The notes under the pieces are model-generated. The model did no database searches. It saw only the letters and a list, made by a program, of their open reading frames with translations, and was not told where the DNA came from. Both the position numbers and the translations under genes were made by a program. Below are positions 44,264 to 55,034 of a DNA stretch of 64,000 nt, piece after piece. Numbering within the stretch: position 1 is the first letter of the stretch; every line of letters starts with the position of its first letter. Source of the DNA: Rheum nobile (taxonomy: Eukaryota > Streptophyta > Magnoliopsida > Caryophyllales > Polygonaceae); NCBI GenBank assembly GCA_027886185.1, contig WOAB01000093.1, positions 5,146,001 through 5,210,000 on the forward strand. Direction: 5' to 3'.

Positions 44264-45269
44264 CTAACCAACCGCAATTGTTCTCTGCATGGTTGGCTGG
44301 TGTCATCCGTTCGATTCGGCACATCAGATAGAGCGAAGATTTGAGGAGACTAGATTGACTATGAAGACGACGGTTGTTTTTGGACGTTTTTAATAATTTC
44401 TTTTAATCAGGTTGAGATCCTTGGGAGATGACCATTGTGGTCAAGATCCTTGTTTGTAATATATTTAAAAGACTTCCGCTGTACCTTGTTTAAAGACTTC
44501 CGATGTACTTTGTTAAACTCTGTGTTTGTCCTATTCGGGATTGAGATATAATCTCGGGACTCATGTTTTATATGAATAAAGTTATCATTTTGTATCATTG
44601 TATTTCATGGTTTGTATTCAAACGGTAAAGCATTGGGTGATCTCGGTAAAGAACACTGAGGTCACTGGCGGTAATACCTTTTCAAATGGGTTCAGATTTG
44701 GGGGTGTTATAGAGACCCTTGCATCTTGATCTGCCATTGTGGGATCCCGCCATTGTTGTCTCGTCTTTTGGCAACCCGACCTTGATCACCGTCCATCTAC
44801 CTCTGTAAACCTTGATTTCCAGATCTATTTTCTTATATGTAGTGCAAGCTTTGAAAATAACTTTTTAACAACAAAAAACAAAACAAAAAATAAAAACAAA
44901 AAAAATCCACGTGTTTGTCTTGCTCTGCAAGGAAAAATGTGTGGATTATTATATTATAATTTATAACAATTAACAGTGGCCGGATCTATCTCCTCACCTA
45001 TGGTTTAGTGAACGAGGGTCCACTTTTCCATTTTTGCTATTCTTTTTACCGTTTTTGGGTTAAATGACCCCTTAAGAGGGGTATAATAGCAAATTTGGGA
45101 TCCTAATTATACAAACTAGCTACTTGACCCCCTAAGTGATTAAACTCTCCTCCATACGCTCTCTCTCCTCCCACTTTCCATGGCCACTGGATCCCGCGCC
45201 AGGATCGACTGCTCCACGCTCAAGAGGCTCACTGGGGTCGACGGTAGAAGTGGAAAGAGGTCGAGGTTG

Positions 45270-45595
45270 AACTACGAGAGGTTCCTTCTTTCCCCCGCCG
45301 GCGGTTCCCGTTTCTCCTTCGTCCGTCATCCCTTCTAGCCCCGTCGAGCGAAGCCGAAAGAAGCTCTCCGCCGCTGCGATCGCCGGCATCGCCGTAGCTT
45401 CCGTCGTTGCTTTCCTCATTCTCCTCTTTTGCCTCGTCTTCTGCCTCTTTATCCGCCAGCGAGGGAAGCCGGCGAAGATTGTTTCGTCGGAGATTCCAAG
45501 AGCGAGTAAGATGTGCTTGGCTATGGCAATCTGTAAGTTCTCCTCTTCCTCAACCGGATATGTTTTGGTCATTGTTATCAAGTAATCAATGGAGC
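45270..45595 (+). pseudogene. LRR receptor-kinase fragment (transmembrane region)
   Basis: A plus-strand frame reads through a Pro/Ser stretch (FFPPPAVPVSPSSVIPSSP), a basic RSRKK, a transmembrane helix beginning AAAIAGIAVASVVAFLIL, and a basic stop-transfer segment (IRQRGKPAK). It ends at TAA near 45593. Ala/Gly-rich start of the helix after a Pro/Ser spacer is what plant LRR receptor-like kinases show between ectodomain and kinase. Neither LRRs nor kinase are present. It sits among fragments of unrelated genes and is probably a captured piece. The minus-strand frame across it (45132-45641) is likely a shadow. The assignment rests on one helix and is tentative. Confidence 0.4.
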
Positions 45596-45812
45596 CAGTG
45601 GCCAGAAGGACTCGCCGGCGATCTGAAGAAGCCCTATTCAAGCGATACCAAGAGTATAAGAAATCAAAAACTTGCTCCCATCGAAAGACAGATCAGGTCA
45701 CGGCGGTGATGCTTCTCCTCCGGCAACCAGAGCAAACTAAAATATGTAGGTAAGAAATGAATACTGGCCTCATCACGAAATAATATCCGACTATGTGCAG
45801 ATTGAGTTTTTA

Positions 45813-46214
45813 TTAATCTGTTACTTGTAGTTGGTGGATCCACTCATCCCTGGAAGAGGGAACTTCTCTTTCGCACCAGTGTTTAAGAGAGTTTCCTGAT
45901 TGTGGTTGTTTGACGGGTTTTCCTGAGGAGCTAGGTCGCATCCAGATCTTTATATGGCCTTCCCTGGATGTAGTGAGGAGGGACTCCTGGGTGAAAACCA
46001 ACCCAGATAGTGGCTCGGAATGCACTCGGTTGGCAACAAGTGGGGAGAGCTTGGGAATGTCTCGTATGCTTGGTGCAGGTTGTATTGTGCCCAAGGGAAC
46101 AACATTGTCCCAGTGAGACGACTGGCTGGTTGTGCTGTATGTAGGAGAGCCACCTAGAGGACAACGCCGAAGTGGTACCACAATTTCATCCATGGAGAAG
46201 TCGCATAGAAGCAA
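45813..46214 (-). pseudogene. WD-repeat protein fragment (WDR20/DMWD-like C-terminus)
   Basis: The minus-strand frame encodes DEIVVPLRRCPLGGSPTYST, SQSSHWDNVVPLG, then IPKLSPLVANRVHSEPLSGL, FTQESLLTTSREGHIKIWMRP, and a tail. This is the last blade and C-terminal end of a plant WD-repeat protein of the WDR20/DMWD type (family knowledge). The N-terminal blades are missing and there is no intron in the matched segment. The tail after IWMRP is plausible to the stop at 45813. It lies on the opposite strand to the two neighbouring fragments, which argues for capture and shuffling over a local gene. Confidence 0.65.
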
Positions 46215-46460
46215 TTGAGTGTCATGCTTGTCAGTAGGAGAAGAATAGACAAATTCATTTTAAAAATATTCTTCAGGGGAAGGAATTCAGAATTGCAATG
46301 CTCAGAACAGAGCAAACTAGGAAATGAAACCATAGTGTTAGTTTTTTGGTGTGAGAAACCATATTGTATCCTGAAATCATATTTTAGTTTCCTTACTGTA
46401 CCGCATGAATGAACAAATTAATTCAAATTTACAAAACAAGGTGAACATCATAATTGATTT

Positions 46461-46829
46461 GTGGTGAAGGATTCGATATCGGCGTCTTCTACGCGTTCGA
46501 TTTCTGCAAATCTCTCCCCTATTCTTCGTAATGTGAAAAAAGAGGAAGTTGAAGAGGAAGTGGAGGAGGATGTTACTGTATTGCCGAAAAAGCAGGGCAG
46601 TGGCTATTCTTTGCCTCTTGTGGTGATTTCGAGTTCATCAAAATCTGAGCAAGAAGATTCAGGAGCTTCGTGTTTCAGATCCAGCAGGAATTCCATGAAC
46701 TTGTGGGGGACCACTTGGGGAGAGGAGGGTTACATGAAGATTCAGAGGAATTTCGGGGTTGAAGGTGGGATGTGTGGCCTTGCGATGGAGCCTTCTTACC
46801 GGCTAATTAATATTCATCACTCTAATTAA
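46461..46829 (+). pseudogene. Chimeric ORF ending in a papain-like cysteine protease C-terminus
   Basis: The last 45 codons (about 46690-46825) read NSMNLWGTTWGEEGYMKIQR and GGMCGLAMEPSYRL. These match the C-terminal end of papain-type cysteine proteases, where the motif around the active-site Asn is NSWGTTWGEEGYM. Here the residue after Asn is Leu in place of Ser. The first 75 codons are acidic and Ser-rich (KKEEVEEEVEEDVTV) and do not belong to a protease, so the frame joins two sources. The catalytic Cys and His are absent. It cannot encode an active enzyme. Confidence 0.6.
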
Positions 46830-46849
46830 ACTTTTGAGTTATTCGCTAT

Positions 46850-47466
46850 CTTGGGACAACTGTCCCATGAAAGGCACTTCAAAGAAGCCTCTCAGATAGT
46901 TTTCAACTGTCCTGAAAGAGAAATTATTGTTGAACAACTGTCCCTGAAAAAGACACTTCCAAAATGACTTTGGGGACAACTGTCCCTAAAGAGGCACTTC
47001 AGAAACGCATCTGGGACAGTTCCCAACTGTTCCTAAATAGACAATTTCCAATTGTCCCTAGAGAGAACATATTGTTAAACAACTGTCCCTAAAAAAGACA
47101 CTTCCAAAATGCCTTTGAGGCAAACTGTCCCTAAAGAGACACTTCAAGAAGCATATGGGGACAGTTGGAAACTATCCCTAAAGAGACAATTTCCAACTGC
47201 CCCAAGAGAGAAAGTATTGTTAAACAATTGTCCCTAAAAAAGACACTACCAAAATGCCTTTGGGGACAACTGTCCCTAAAGAGGTACTTCAAGAAACATA
47301 TGGGGACAGTTGGACCTAAAGAGACAATTTTCAACTATCCCTAGAGAGAAAGTATTGTTAAACAACTGTCCCTAAAAAAAACACTTCCAAAATGGATTTG
47401 GGGACAACTGTCCCTAAAGAGACACTTCAAGAAACATATGGGGACAGTTGAAAAACTGACCCTGTC
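46850..47466. repeat. GGGACAGT/ACTGTCCC array, left part
   Basis: Units of about 140 bp (ACTTCCAAAATG near 46955, 47099, 47246, 47381) each contain several GGGACA/TGTCCC words in both orientations, e.g. GGGGACAACTGTCCC. Split from its right part by SIRE-like element 2. Confidence 0.85.
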
Positions 47467-48381
47467 TGTTGGATCGTTAGAGTTACGTCTGAGGGAACAA
47501 AGGCTTTGTTCCCACAGAAGGTGCAGCGGAATAATATAGCAAGAAAGATAAGGATCGAACTCACGATGTATAGTAGAAACCCTAATTAGCCAACTAGCTA
47601 ATCAAAGAAAAACCACTACCTTCAAGCTTCTCGCTTGAGAGGATTTTGAAGCGTCTACTTGTCTTATTGATTTCTTGTTCGATTACACTTGTAGCATGAA
47701 CTCCAAACCCTAGACTTCCCACCTAGATTTGAAACTCTCTTCTACAACGGTGAATACGAACTCAACCCTCAAAGACTCACAAACAACTTCACTATCTTTT
47801 TCTTCTCAAATTGCTCTTAGTTCGTCGTCGTCGATTCGTACATATAAATGAATCCAGACTCCTATTAAATACACCACGACTAAAACCTAATCGTAACAAG
47901 ATAAAATCTTTCTAAACTTGGTAACAAGATGATCCACAATGATTTGAAGAATATTATTTTAACCGCTTACATTATCTAAGGAAGGAATTCCTAAGATAAT
48001 ATAATCGGCTAAAGATAATAATCTTCTCTCTCCAAATATCATTATCTTAGGAAAGATTTCCTAAGATAACGCATTCGGCTTCTCTCTCCATATCTTCTCA
48101 TTCGGCGAGATCCTTCCAGCCGAAATCTCTTATCCTTGACCGCGTGATCTTTCATGATAGTTTCCATAATCTTCACGCTGGATATCTTCCAATCCATTCG
48201 CAGCTTGATTGGTGTTCGTCACTGATGTTCCTTGAGAGGTAACAAAGCATGTGGAGATTTCTTTGTTCCATCTGCACTCCTTTGCTGCAATGGTTCCCTG
48301 TGACAACTGTTTTGTTCTTGAAACACTTAGTTATCAGATTAGTTGAATGTTTGTTACCATCAAAACCTAAGGAATTCAACA
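47467..48381 (-). repeat. SIRE-like element 2, 3' LTR
   Basis: 915 bp. On the minus strand TGTTGAATTCC...CGATCCAACA, preceded by the purine tract AAAAAGGGGGAATT. Confidence 0.92.
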
Positions 48382-49657
48382 AATTCCCCCTTTTTGATGG
48401 TGACAAACATCCTTGACAATAAAACATACACATGAGATAAAGACAGTTGTATAGAGAAAGGTCCACACTTGGACACAATAGTTCCCCCTTAGTCTAGCAA
48501 CATATAAAACCATGTTTTGTTCCCCCTCAACCAAAGCTACCTGTCATTTTCTCCCTTTTGGCCTCATCAAAAACGTCAGTAAAGAGCAAGAGAAAATGAG
48601 CACAGCAAGATAGACAAACAACCCCTTTTGCATTAGATTGAAACACACAAACATAGACCCCATGCAAAGACAACACAAGATACGCAAAGATACCACATAT
48701 GATTAATATGCCAGTCAAGATAGCCATGTGAGACAGAGACAAGGAAAAGACAAGGCAGTAAGGAGATAGATGTGCTGGGAACAAGAAATGGGTTGGAAAG
48801 CAAAGAAAGACGAATCAGGCGCCACTGATACCGGGAGTCGAGAATTGAAGAGTATCTCAGATAAGATGAGTATGCAAGCCCTCCATAAGATATCTTTGTT
48901 TTTCCTACGTGTAGGCGCATGCGAGACGACCTTCTTGGTTCCTTCCACAGATCTGGTTCCTCCTTTTGTTCCCCAGAGTTTACAACTTTAGTTGTTGTTT
49001 TTTTCAACCGATAAGAAATCTTCAAAAATACATCATGTAGAAGATTCTGACCAAGACCAACAAGTTCCACAAAAAAATCAATCGCCACAAACAACACTTC
49101 AATCTTAAATGCCCATAACACTTCACAAGCGGTTGCATGCTATCAATTCACACCATATTGGTCATGTACTAGCCCCAAGTAACAGAGGTGACGATTCGAT
49201 TTCTCGACTTCCCGAGGAAATTAGAAGAGTGTGATGCGGGGGTAACGTTATCAGAGAGGGTACAAAGAACATCACACAAAAATATACGAGAATTGTTTCA
49301 GTGTTTAATCATGAATGAGAGGCTCTCAGATGTGGATGATTAGAGGGGCTCATAGGAAGCATCAAGCATGATGGCTAGGGTAAGCTGTAGAGTCAACAAT
49401 CATGTGGGCTTATAATGAGGGATCAGTGCATCAAGTTGACTCTTTTAGGCCGAAAGAAAAATTGTTTCAAATGTTATTATGATAGCATAGAAAATCATGC
49501 ATGAGTGTTTGCACATAAGTGAAGTATTAGCATGAGTCTAAGCACGTCGTTCAATTAATGATTAAGAGAATGAATGTAAATCGAGACATGATGATTAACC
49601 TTTCACACTTTACCATGTAAATTAGCCAATCATTGAGGGAACATAACATATAGCCAA
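48382..49657 (-). other. Region between pol and 3' LTR of SIRE-like element 2
   Basis: Corresponds to 29398-30914 of element 1. A 162-codon minus-strand frame (49121-48633) is hydrophobic and Ser-rich towards its end; it is not clearly a protein. A GAGGCCAAAAGGGAG motif near 48560 parallels the second purine motif of element 1. Confidence 0.5.
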
Positions 49658-50600
49658 TTAGTTTAGAGAGATCATACCTAGTTCCATACGGAACTGTTCG
49701 AAGGGTTCCCTGTTTAGTGCTTTGGTGAAAATGTCGGCGATCTGATCCTTGGTTCCGCAGAAATACATGGACACCAACCATTTCTCCACACAGTCACGTA
49801 AGAAGTGATGTCTTATCTCGATATGCTTGGTACGTGAGTGTTGCATAGGATTCTTGGAGATATTTATTGCACTAGTATTGTCACAGAGAATGGGAATAGA
49901 GTCAAGAAGAATACCATAGTCGCTGAGTTCTGCTTCTTTGACTCCCTAGGAAACCAAGCATGGCCCAAGGAACTGAGTCATTCCAGATGTAGATTTTCTA
50001 TCCACTTTGTTCTCTGCGAAGTCAGCATCTGTGTATCCAACTAGATCGAAGTTTCCACCCCTTGGATACCACAGACACAGATTGTATGTTCCCTTCAAGT
50101 ATCTCAGAATCCTCTTCACTGCTTTGAGGTGTGTCTCTTTGGGATCAGCCTATGATTCCTCGATAGAGTGATGGATCAACTCCTTGCTCATGTTCGTCCT
50201 TTCCCATTGTTCCTTTTGTGCAAGCATCACAAACTTCAATTCTTGTTGCTTCGATCTTAGGGAGACCGTTCACCAGTTTTCGTCTATGAAGTTTGGATAG
50301 GAGTGGAAGACTTGCATGTCTGAACCGCTTATGCCACAGATCTGTTGTCCCAGCAATAGACGACATACATAGTTCCTTCTCAGGGATGAAAGGAGGATCA
50401 ACTTCATAGACGTTGTTGTCGCAGATCCCTTTCAGTAGGATTTTCCTTGTACTTATACACTCAACATAACAATCATCAGTAGTAAAAACTACCCTATTTT
50501 TCTTGTTTTGACAAGTTGAGCCACAAAAAAAAATCAAACCTGAGATTATTCACAAGTGTCACGTTATCCACAGTAATATGGTTAGAAAGCCTTACCTTAC
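49658..50600 (-). pseudogene. SIRE-like element 2 pol remnant
   Basis: Reading from 50537 down: GAG-pre-integrase (NRVVFTTDDCYVECISTRK, WHKRFRHASL, VCDACTKG) is joined directly to the end of RT (MGKDEHEQGVDPSLYRG). The whole integrase core and nearly all RT are missing, about 2.1 kb compared with element 1. A second deletion after RGIIG removes about 73 bp up to ADPKETH, with AGG at both ends in element 1. The RNase H part follows, with a frame break near 49930. It ends with a readable tail (HSRTKHIEIRHHFLRD, KDQIADIFTKALNREPFEQF) down to 49658. No active enzyme can be made. Confidence 0.85.
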
Positions 50601-50761
50601 CAAGACCACAAGCTTCTCCCTTACTCTTATTTCCAAAGGTTATTGAACCTCCGGAGGCTTGTTGAAGTGAGGTGAGCCATCCTTTGTTCCCTGTCAGGTA
50701 ACTTTACCAAGCACTATCGACATACCGGGAACCTTCCTCACTTCAGCCTGTATAGACAGAG

Positions 50762-52713
50762 TTACTTTTTGCGAACCCAGACAAGCTTAGGCTTTCTAGG
50801 TGTGGGAGCAACATATTTGATTTTTGGAATTTTAGCATTCATTTTCTCCCTGTCAGTGCGAGCGATTTCTTCATTGTGTTTCTTCAGGAGGCAATCTTGT
50901 TTGTAGTGACCAGAGTGACCACAATACCAACAAATCATTTGATACTTTAGATCAACATACTTACTCTGTCCAGGCCAAGTAGATTTGTTAGCAATCCTAG
51001 AATGAAAATCAATATGATTGGACTTACCGCTTTGTGATTGTTTCAACCAAATGGTATGAGCCTTCTGTCCATGGTACCAAGCCTTGTTTCCATCAGTCGA
51101 ATTTGAGCAGTCTTTGTGATTGTTCCTTCTCGAGGAACTTTCTCCTTTTTCTTGCGTTGACTGCTTTCCTTCGACTCCAGGACATTTAGACTTAGTTCCA
51201 TCAACAGGAAGAATAGGTTGATACCCAATTCCAAAGCGAGGTACTTCCTTCTTTTCAATCTTCTTTTCATTCTTGGCTGCTACAAACACAATTCCTTTTG
51301 ACTTTTCCTTATGTTCCTCACTGAGTTTAGTTAGATCACTAGACAGTTTTGCATTGCCTAGTTTTAACATTAGTGACTCGGACTCGAGTAAGGAGACAGA
51401 GGATTCTAAACACATGATCTTCTCAGTGAGTTTGGGACACTCATTGCAAGGACTTGGAGAAGAGGATGAACCTTTCTCAAGTTTGAGCATTTTTCTGCCC
51501 AACCTTTGTTTTCCTCGATCAAACTTGAGATTGATTCATCCTTTTCTTCAATTTGCTCACTGAAAAGACTATTCTTATGCACGAGTTTTTTAATGAAGAA
51601 AATTAGGTGATCTTTGGACTTACTTTTCAAGCTTGAGATGAGTTCAGATTCATTTACCTCATCCTTATGCAGACCACCTTTTGATTCATCATAGTCTTCT
51701 ATGGCCATCAGACAGACATCCCTAGAGTGAGATGATTCTTCGTCATCTGAGTCAGAATCACCCCATGTTGCGACCATTGCTTTCTTCCCTTCACGAGCCG
51801 GAGGAAGACCTGCCTTTTTCTTGAAGTAGTTTTTGGCTAGATGTCCTTTGTTTTGACAGTGGTAACAAACGACATCATTCATGTCTCTGTTCCCTTCAGA
51901 GGAACTCAATGAGTCCTTGTTTCGAGACCATATCTTCTTCATAGCTCTAGTGATGAGAGCCACATCTTCATCACCGTCCTCATCTTTATCTTCGACTTGA
52001 GATAAGTCAAAGGCACGTTCAACCTTCAAGGCAATGCTTTGAGCCTTCTCTTCTTCTTTCTTGTTCATCTTGTGATTATAGACAGAGGCGTTGCTTTCAA
52101 GCTTGGCAACAACCTCTTCCATGGTGAGAGATTTGACGTCGGTCTGGGAGTAGAGAGCAAGAGCAATCGCATCCCACTGAGAGTTGAGGCCTTGCATGAA
52201 GTGGTGAGTAAGCTTCCAGTCTGGCATCTCTTCATCAAGGAACTCCAGTTGACCTACGATCCCCTAGAACCTGGAGTAGAATTCTTGAATGTGCTCACCC
52301 TTTCCTTGAGAAATTTGATCGTACTCCTTCATCAAGGAAAGAATTTTGTTTTTCTTGACATCTTCATTTCCATGATGGAGACGTCTTAAAGCATCCCAGA
52401 TCTCCTTGGTTGTTTTGTAGCCGATGATTTTCTTGAGATCCGTGGGGAGAAGAGCCATGTGAAGGATCTTCTTGGCTCTGCAATTCTTCTCCAGCTTCTT
52501 CCAGTCTTCATCCGTGTAGTCAACCTTTGGCTTAGGCTTTGCGGCGTCCTTTTCATTTGGGATAGCCATGGGGCCAACTTCAATGATCTTCCATATCTGT
52601 CCATCGAGGGAACAAATATGGGACTCGATTTGTTCCACCCAACAATCATATTCTCCAGCCTTCAGTAGTGGAGGCTTCCAGAATGAATCACCAATAGCAT
52701 TGCTTGACGACAT
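50762..52713 (-). pseudogene. SIRE-like element 2 gag with two zinc knuckles
   Basis: From ATG 52713 (MSSSNAIGDSFWKPPLL) the gag core reads WKIIEVGP, YTDEDWKKLEKN, TTKEIWDALRRLH, then TAG near 52264-52266 and continues in frame (WKLTHHFMQGLNSQWDAI, MEEVVAKLESN). A first knuckle has lost its last Cys (CYHCQNKGHLAKNY). A coiled coil (EQIEEKDESISSLIEENK) follows. A frameshift near 51495 moves to another frame (CPKLTEKIMCLESSVSLLES), which carries a Lys/Ser-rich linker and an intact second knuckle (CWYCGHSGHYKQDC). The frame ends at TAA 50762-50764 before a damaged protease (DSA motif near 50725). Element 1 lacks most of this region. Confidence 0.85.
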
Positions 52714-52769
52714 CTTTCCTGCAAAGTCTTTAACGAAAACAATCTAAACCACCAGGCTTTGATACCAAT

Positions 52770-53684
52770 TGTTGGATCGTTAGAGTTACGTCTGAGGGAA
52801 CAAAGGCTTTGTTCCCACAGAAGGTGCAGCGGAATAATATAGCAAGAAAGATAAGGAACGAACTCACGATGTATAGTGGAAACCCTAATTAGCCAACTAG
52901 CTAATCAAAGAAAAACCACTACCTTCAAGCTTCTCGCTTGAGAGGATTTTGAAGCGTCTACTTGTCTTATTGATTTCTTGTTCGATTACACTTATAGCAT
53001 GGACTCCAAACCCTAGACTTCCCAGCTACATTTGAAACTCTCTTCTACAACGGTGAATACGAACTCAACCCTCAAATACTCACAAACAATTTCACTCTCT
53101 TTTTCTTCTCAAATTGCTCTTAGTTCGTCGTCGTCGATTCGTACAGAGAAATGAATCCACACTCCTATTAAATACACCACGACTAAAACCTAATCGTAAC
53201 AAGATAAAATCTTTCTAAACTTGGTAACAAGAAGATCCATAATGATTTGAAGAATATTATTTTAACCGCTTACATTATCTAAGGAAGGAATTCCTAAGAT
53301 AATATAATCGGCTAAAGATAACAATCTTCTCTCTCCAAATATCATTATCTTAGGAAAGATTTCCTAAGATAACGCATTCGGCTTCTCTCTCCATATCTTC
53401 TCATTCGGCGAGATCCTTCCAGCCGAAATCTCTTATCCTTGACCGCGTGATCTTTCATGATAGTTTCCATAATCTTCACGCTGGATATCTTCCAATCCAT
53501 TCGCAGCTTGATTGGTGTTCTTCACTGATGTTCCTTGAGAGGTAACAAAGCATGTGGAGATTGCTTTGTTCCCTCTGCACTCCTTTGTTGCAATGGTTCC
53601 CTGTGACAACTGTTTTGTTCCTGAAACACTTAGTTACCAGATTAGTTGAATGTTTGTTACCATCAAAACCTAAGGAATTCAACA
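52770..53684 (-). repeat. SIRE-like element 2, 5' LTR
   Basis: 915 bp, partner of 47467-48381, adjoining the primer binding site. Confidence 0.92.
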
Positions 53685-54130
53685 CTGTCCCTAGAGAAAA
53701 AGTATTGTTAAACAAATGTCCCTAAAAAAAGACACTTCCAAAACGGCTTTGGGGACAAATGTCCCTAAAGAGGCACTTCAAGAAGCATATGGGGACAATT
53801 TTCAACTGTCCCTAAAGAGACAATTTCCAACTGTCCCTAGAGAGAAAATATTGTTAAACAACTGTCCCTAAAAACGACACTTCCAAAATGCCTTTGGGGA
53901 CAACTGTCCCGCGTGTTAGAACAATAGGGGGTCACGATATGGGGACAGTGAAAACATATACTATTGAATCGGGGACAGTTATAAAATGACAAAAACAATA
54001 TGAGGACAGTTAGAAAATCTCACAACAATATGGGGACAGTGAAGAAATATAATATAGAATCGGGGACAGTTACAAAAGCCACTAACAAAATGTAGGGACA
54101 GTTAAAAACTGAACAATAGAAGATGGGGAC
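53685..54130. repeat. GGGACAGT/ACTGTCCC array, right part
   Basis: About 230 bp continue the 140-bp units. Then, from about 53937, the pattern changes to GGGGACAGT every 30-45 bp, all in one orientation, fading by 54130. Confidence 0.8.
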
Positions 54131-54509
54131 AATAAAAAAATATGAATAATAGGAGAAAAAAGTTTATAATTGTGACATATATAGATATGGACAATCAAAA
54201 CTGTAACCAACAACGACGGGGAGAAGTGAAACAATCCACATCACGTTTAGAACAATTTGAATATGTACACATGCATCCTCAAAAGAAATATCTGATACAA
54301 GCACGAAAATGATCAATGCCCTATTGATTAATATATATAGTTACATATTACAAGAGAATAATAATAAATAAATAAACAATATACGTAATATGAGTTCCTA
54401 GAAATTTGCTTTACTAACAAGAAGACTCTTTAACATAGATGCTAATTTTTTGCTACTTATACACCAGGGAACAGAATGCATTCAACCATGGAATTGCTAC
54501 TCTTCCATC
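54131..54509. other. AT-rich spacer
   Basis: Nothing recognisable; leads into the TIR-like fragment. Confidence 0.4.
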
Positions 54510-55034
54510 AACTATGGCCAGACCTCGAATCGGCTCGCTAGGTGGCTCAAATTGGAGCTCGAGGTGCAGGGAATCGTGTGTTTCATGGCCGATCGAGCGA
54601 GGTATGCGGACTCCTAGAGCCACGAGATAGCAAATCGGGTTATCTACTCCGCCTCCTACGGCATTGTGATGCTTTCCAATTGGAGTTTCTCGAACAGGTT
54701 TTGCGTTGAAGAGGTCAATTTATTTGGTCGGAAGAAGAATCTGGTTCCAGTGTTAGTAGATGCATCAACGAATCAGATCACAGAGCATGTGAAGTCGGTT
54801 GACGACAAGGAAGTGCGAGACGCCATTGATGAACTGGTGAGGTCTCACGGCGTTTTCAAGCTGGAGGCTAACGGCGGCAACTGGAGAACCTGCATTTCTA
54901 GGGCTTCGAGCGCGATGACGTCGAAGCTCGGTAGGAAGAGTGTTGCTGACGAGAACCACCATCAAAACCTCGAATCTCCATCAACGGAGTTTGCCTTGTC
55001 ATACATTGGGCCGCGCGGGGGGTCATGCATGTAA
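54510..55034 (+). pseudogene. TIR-like / NB-type protein fragment
   Basis: A plus-strand frame reads SNRLARWLKLELEVQGIVCF, MADRARYADS, stop (TAG near 54617, probably CAG), SHEIANRVIYSASYGIVML, then VEEVNLFGRKKNLVPVLVDA, KEVRDAIDELVRSHGVFKLE and ANGGNWRTCIS. The order matches the N-terminal TIR-like region of the conserved plant P-loop NTPases of the XTNX / TIR-NB-TPR type (family knowledge, recalled). The NB domain and everything downstream are missing; the frame runs out at 55034 in unrelated sequence. No intron is seen. It is a host-gene fragment and not an active immune receptor. Confidence 0.5.

Larger units (their letters stand above)
41205..44711 (+). repeat. Tekay-type solo LTR (copy C) with a nested solo LTR
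   Basis: Starts TGTGATACCCCG and ends TTTGGGGGTGTTATA (terminal CA mutated to TA). Flanked by GAGAC at 41200-41204 and 44712-44716, so it is a solo LTR left by LTR-LTR recombination. Removing the nested 1138-bp insert leaves about 2.37 kb, the family length. Confidence 0.9.
47467..53684 (-). mobile_element. SIRE/Tork-like Ty1/copia element 2 (6218 bp)
   Basis: 915-bp LTRs (47467-48381 and 52770-53684) are flanked by CTGTC (47462-47466 and 53685-53689). The primer binding site is TGGTATCAAAGC (52767-52756; one change from the initiator-Met site). It is the same family as element 1 but with a full-length gag region and most of integrase and RT deleted. By eye the LTRs differ at about 22 sites. 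Confidence 0.9.

Noticed and set aside
45132..45641. 169-codon minus-strand ORF
   Set aside because: It overlaps the receptor-kinase transmembrane frame on the plus strand and shows no domain; GC-rich sequence keeps the opposite frame open.
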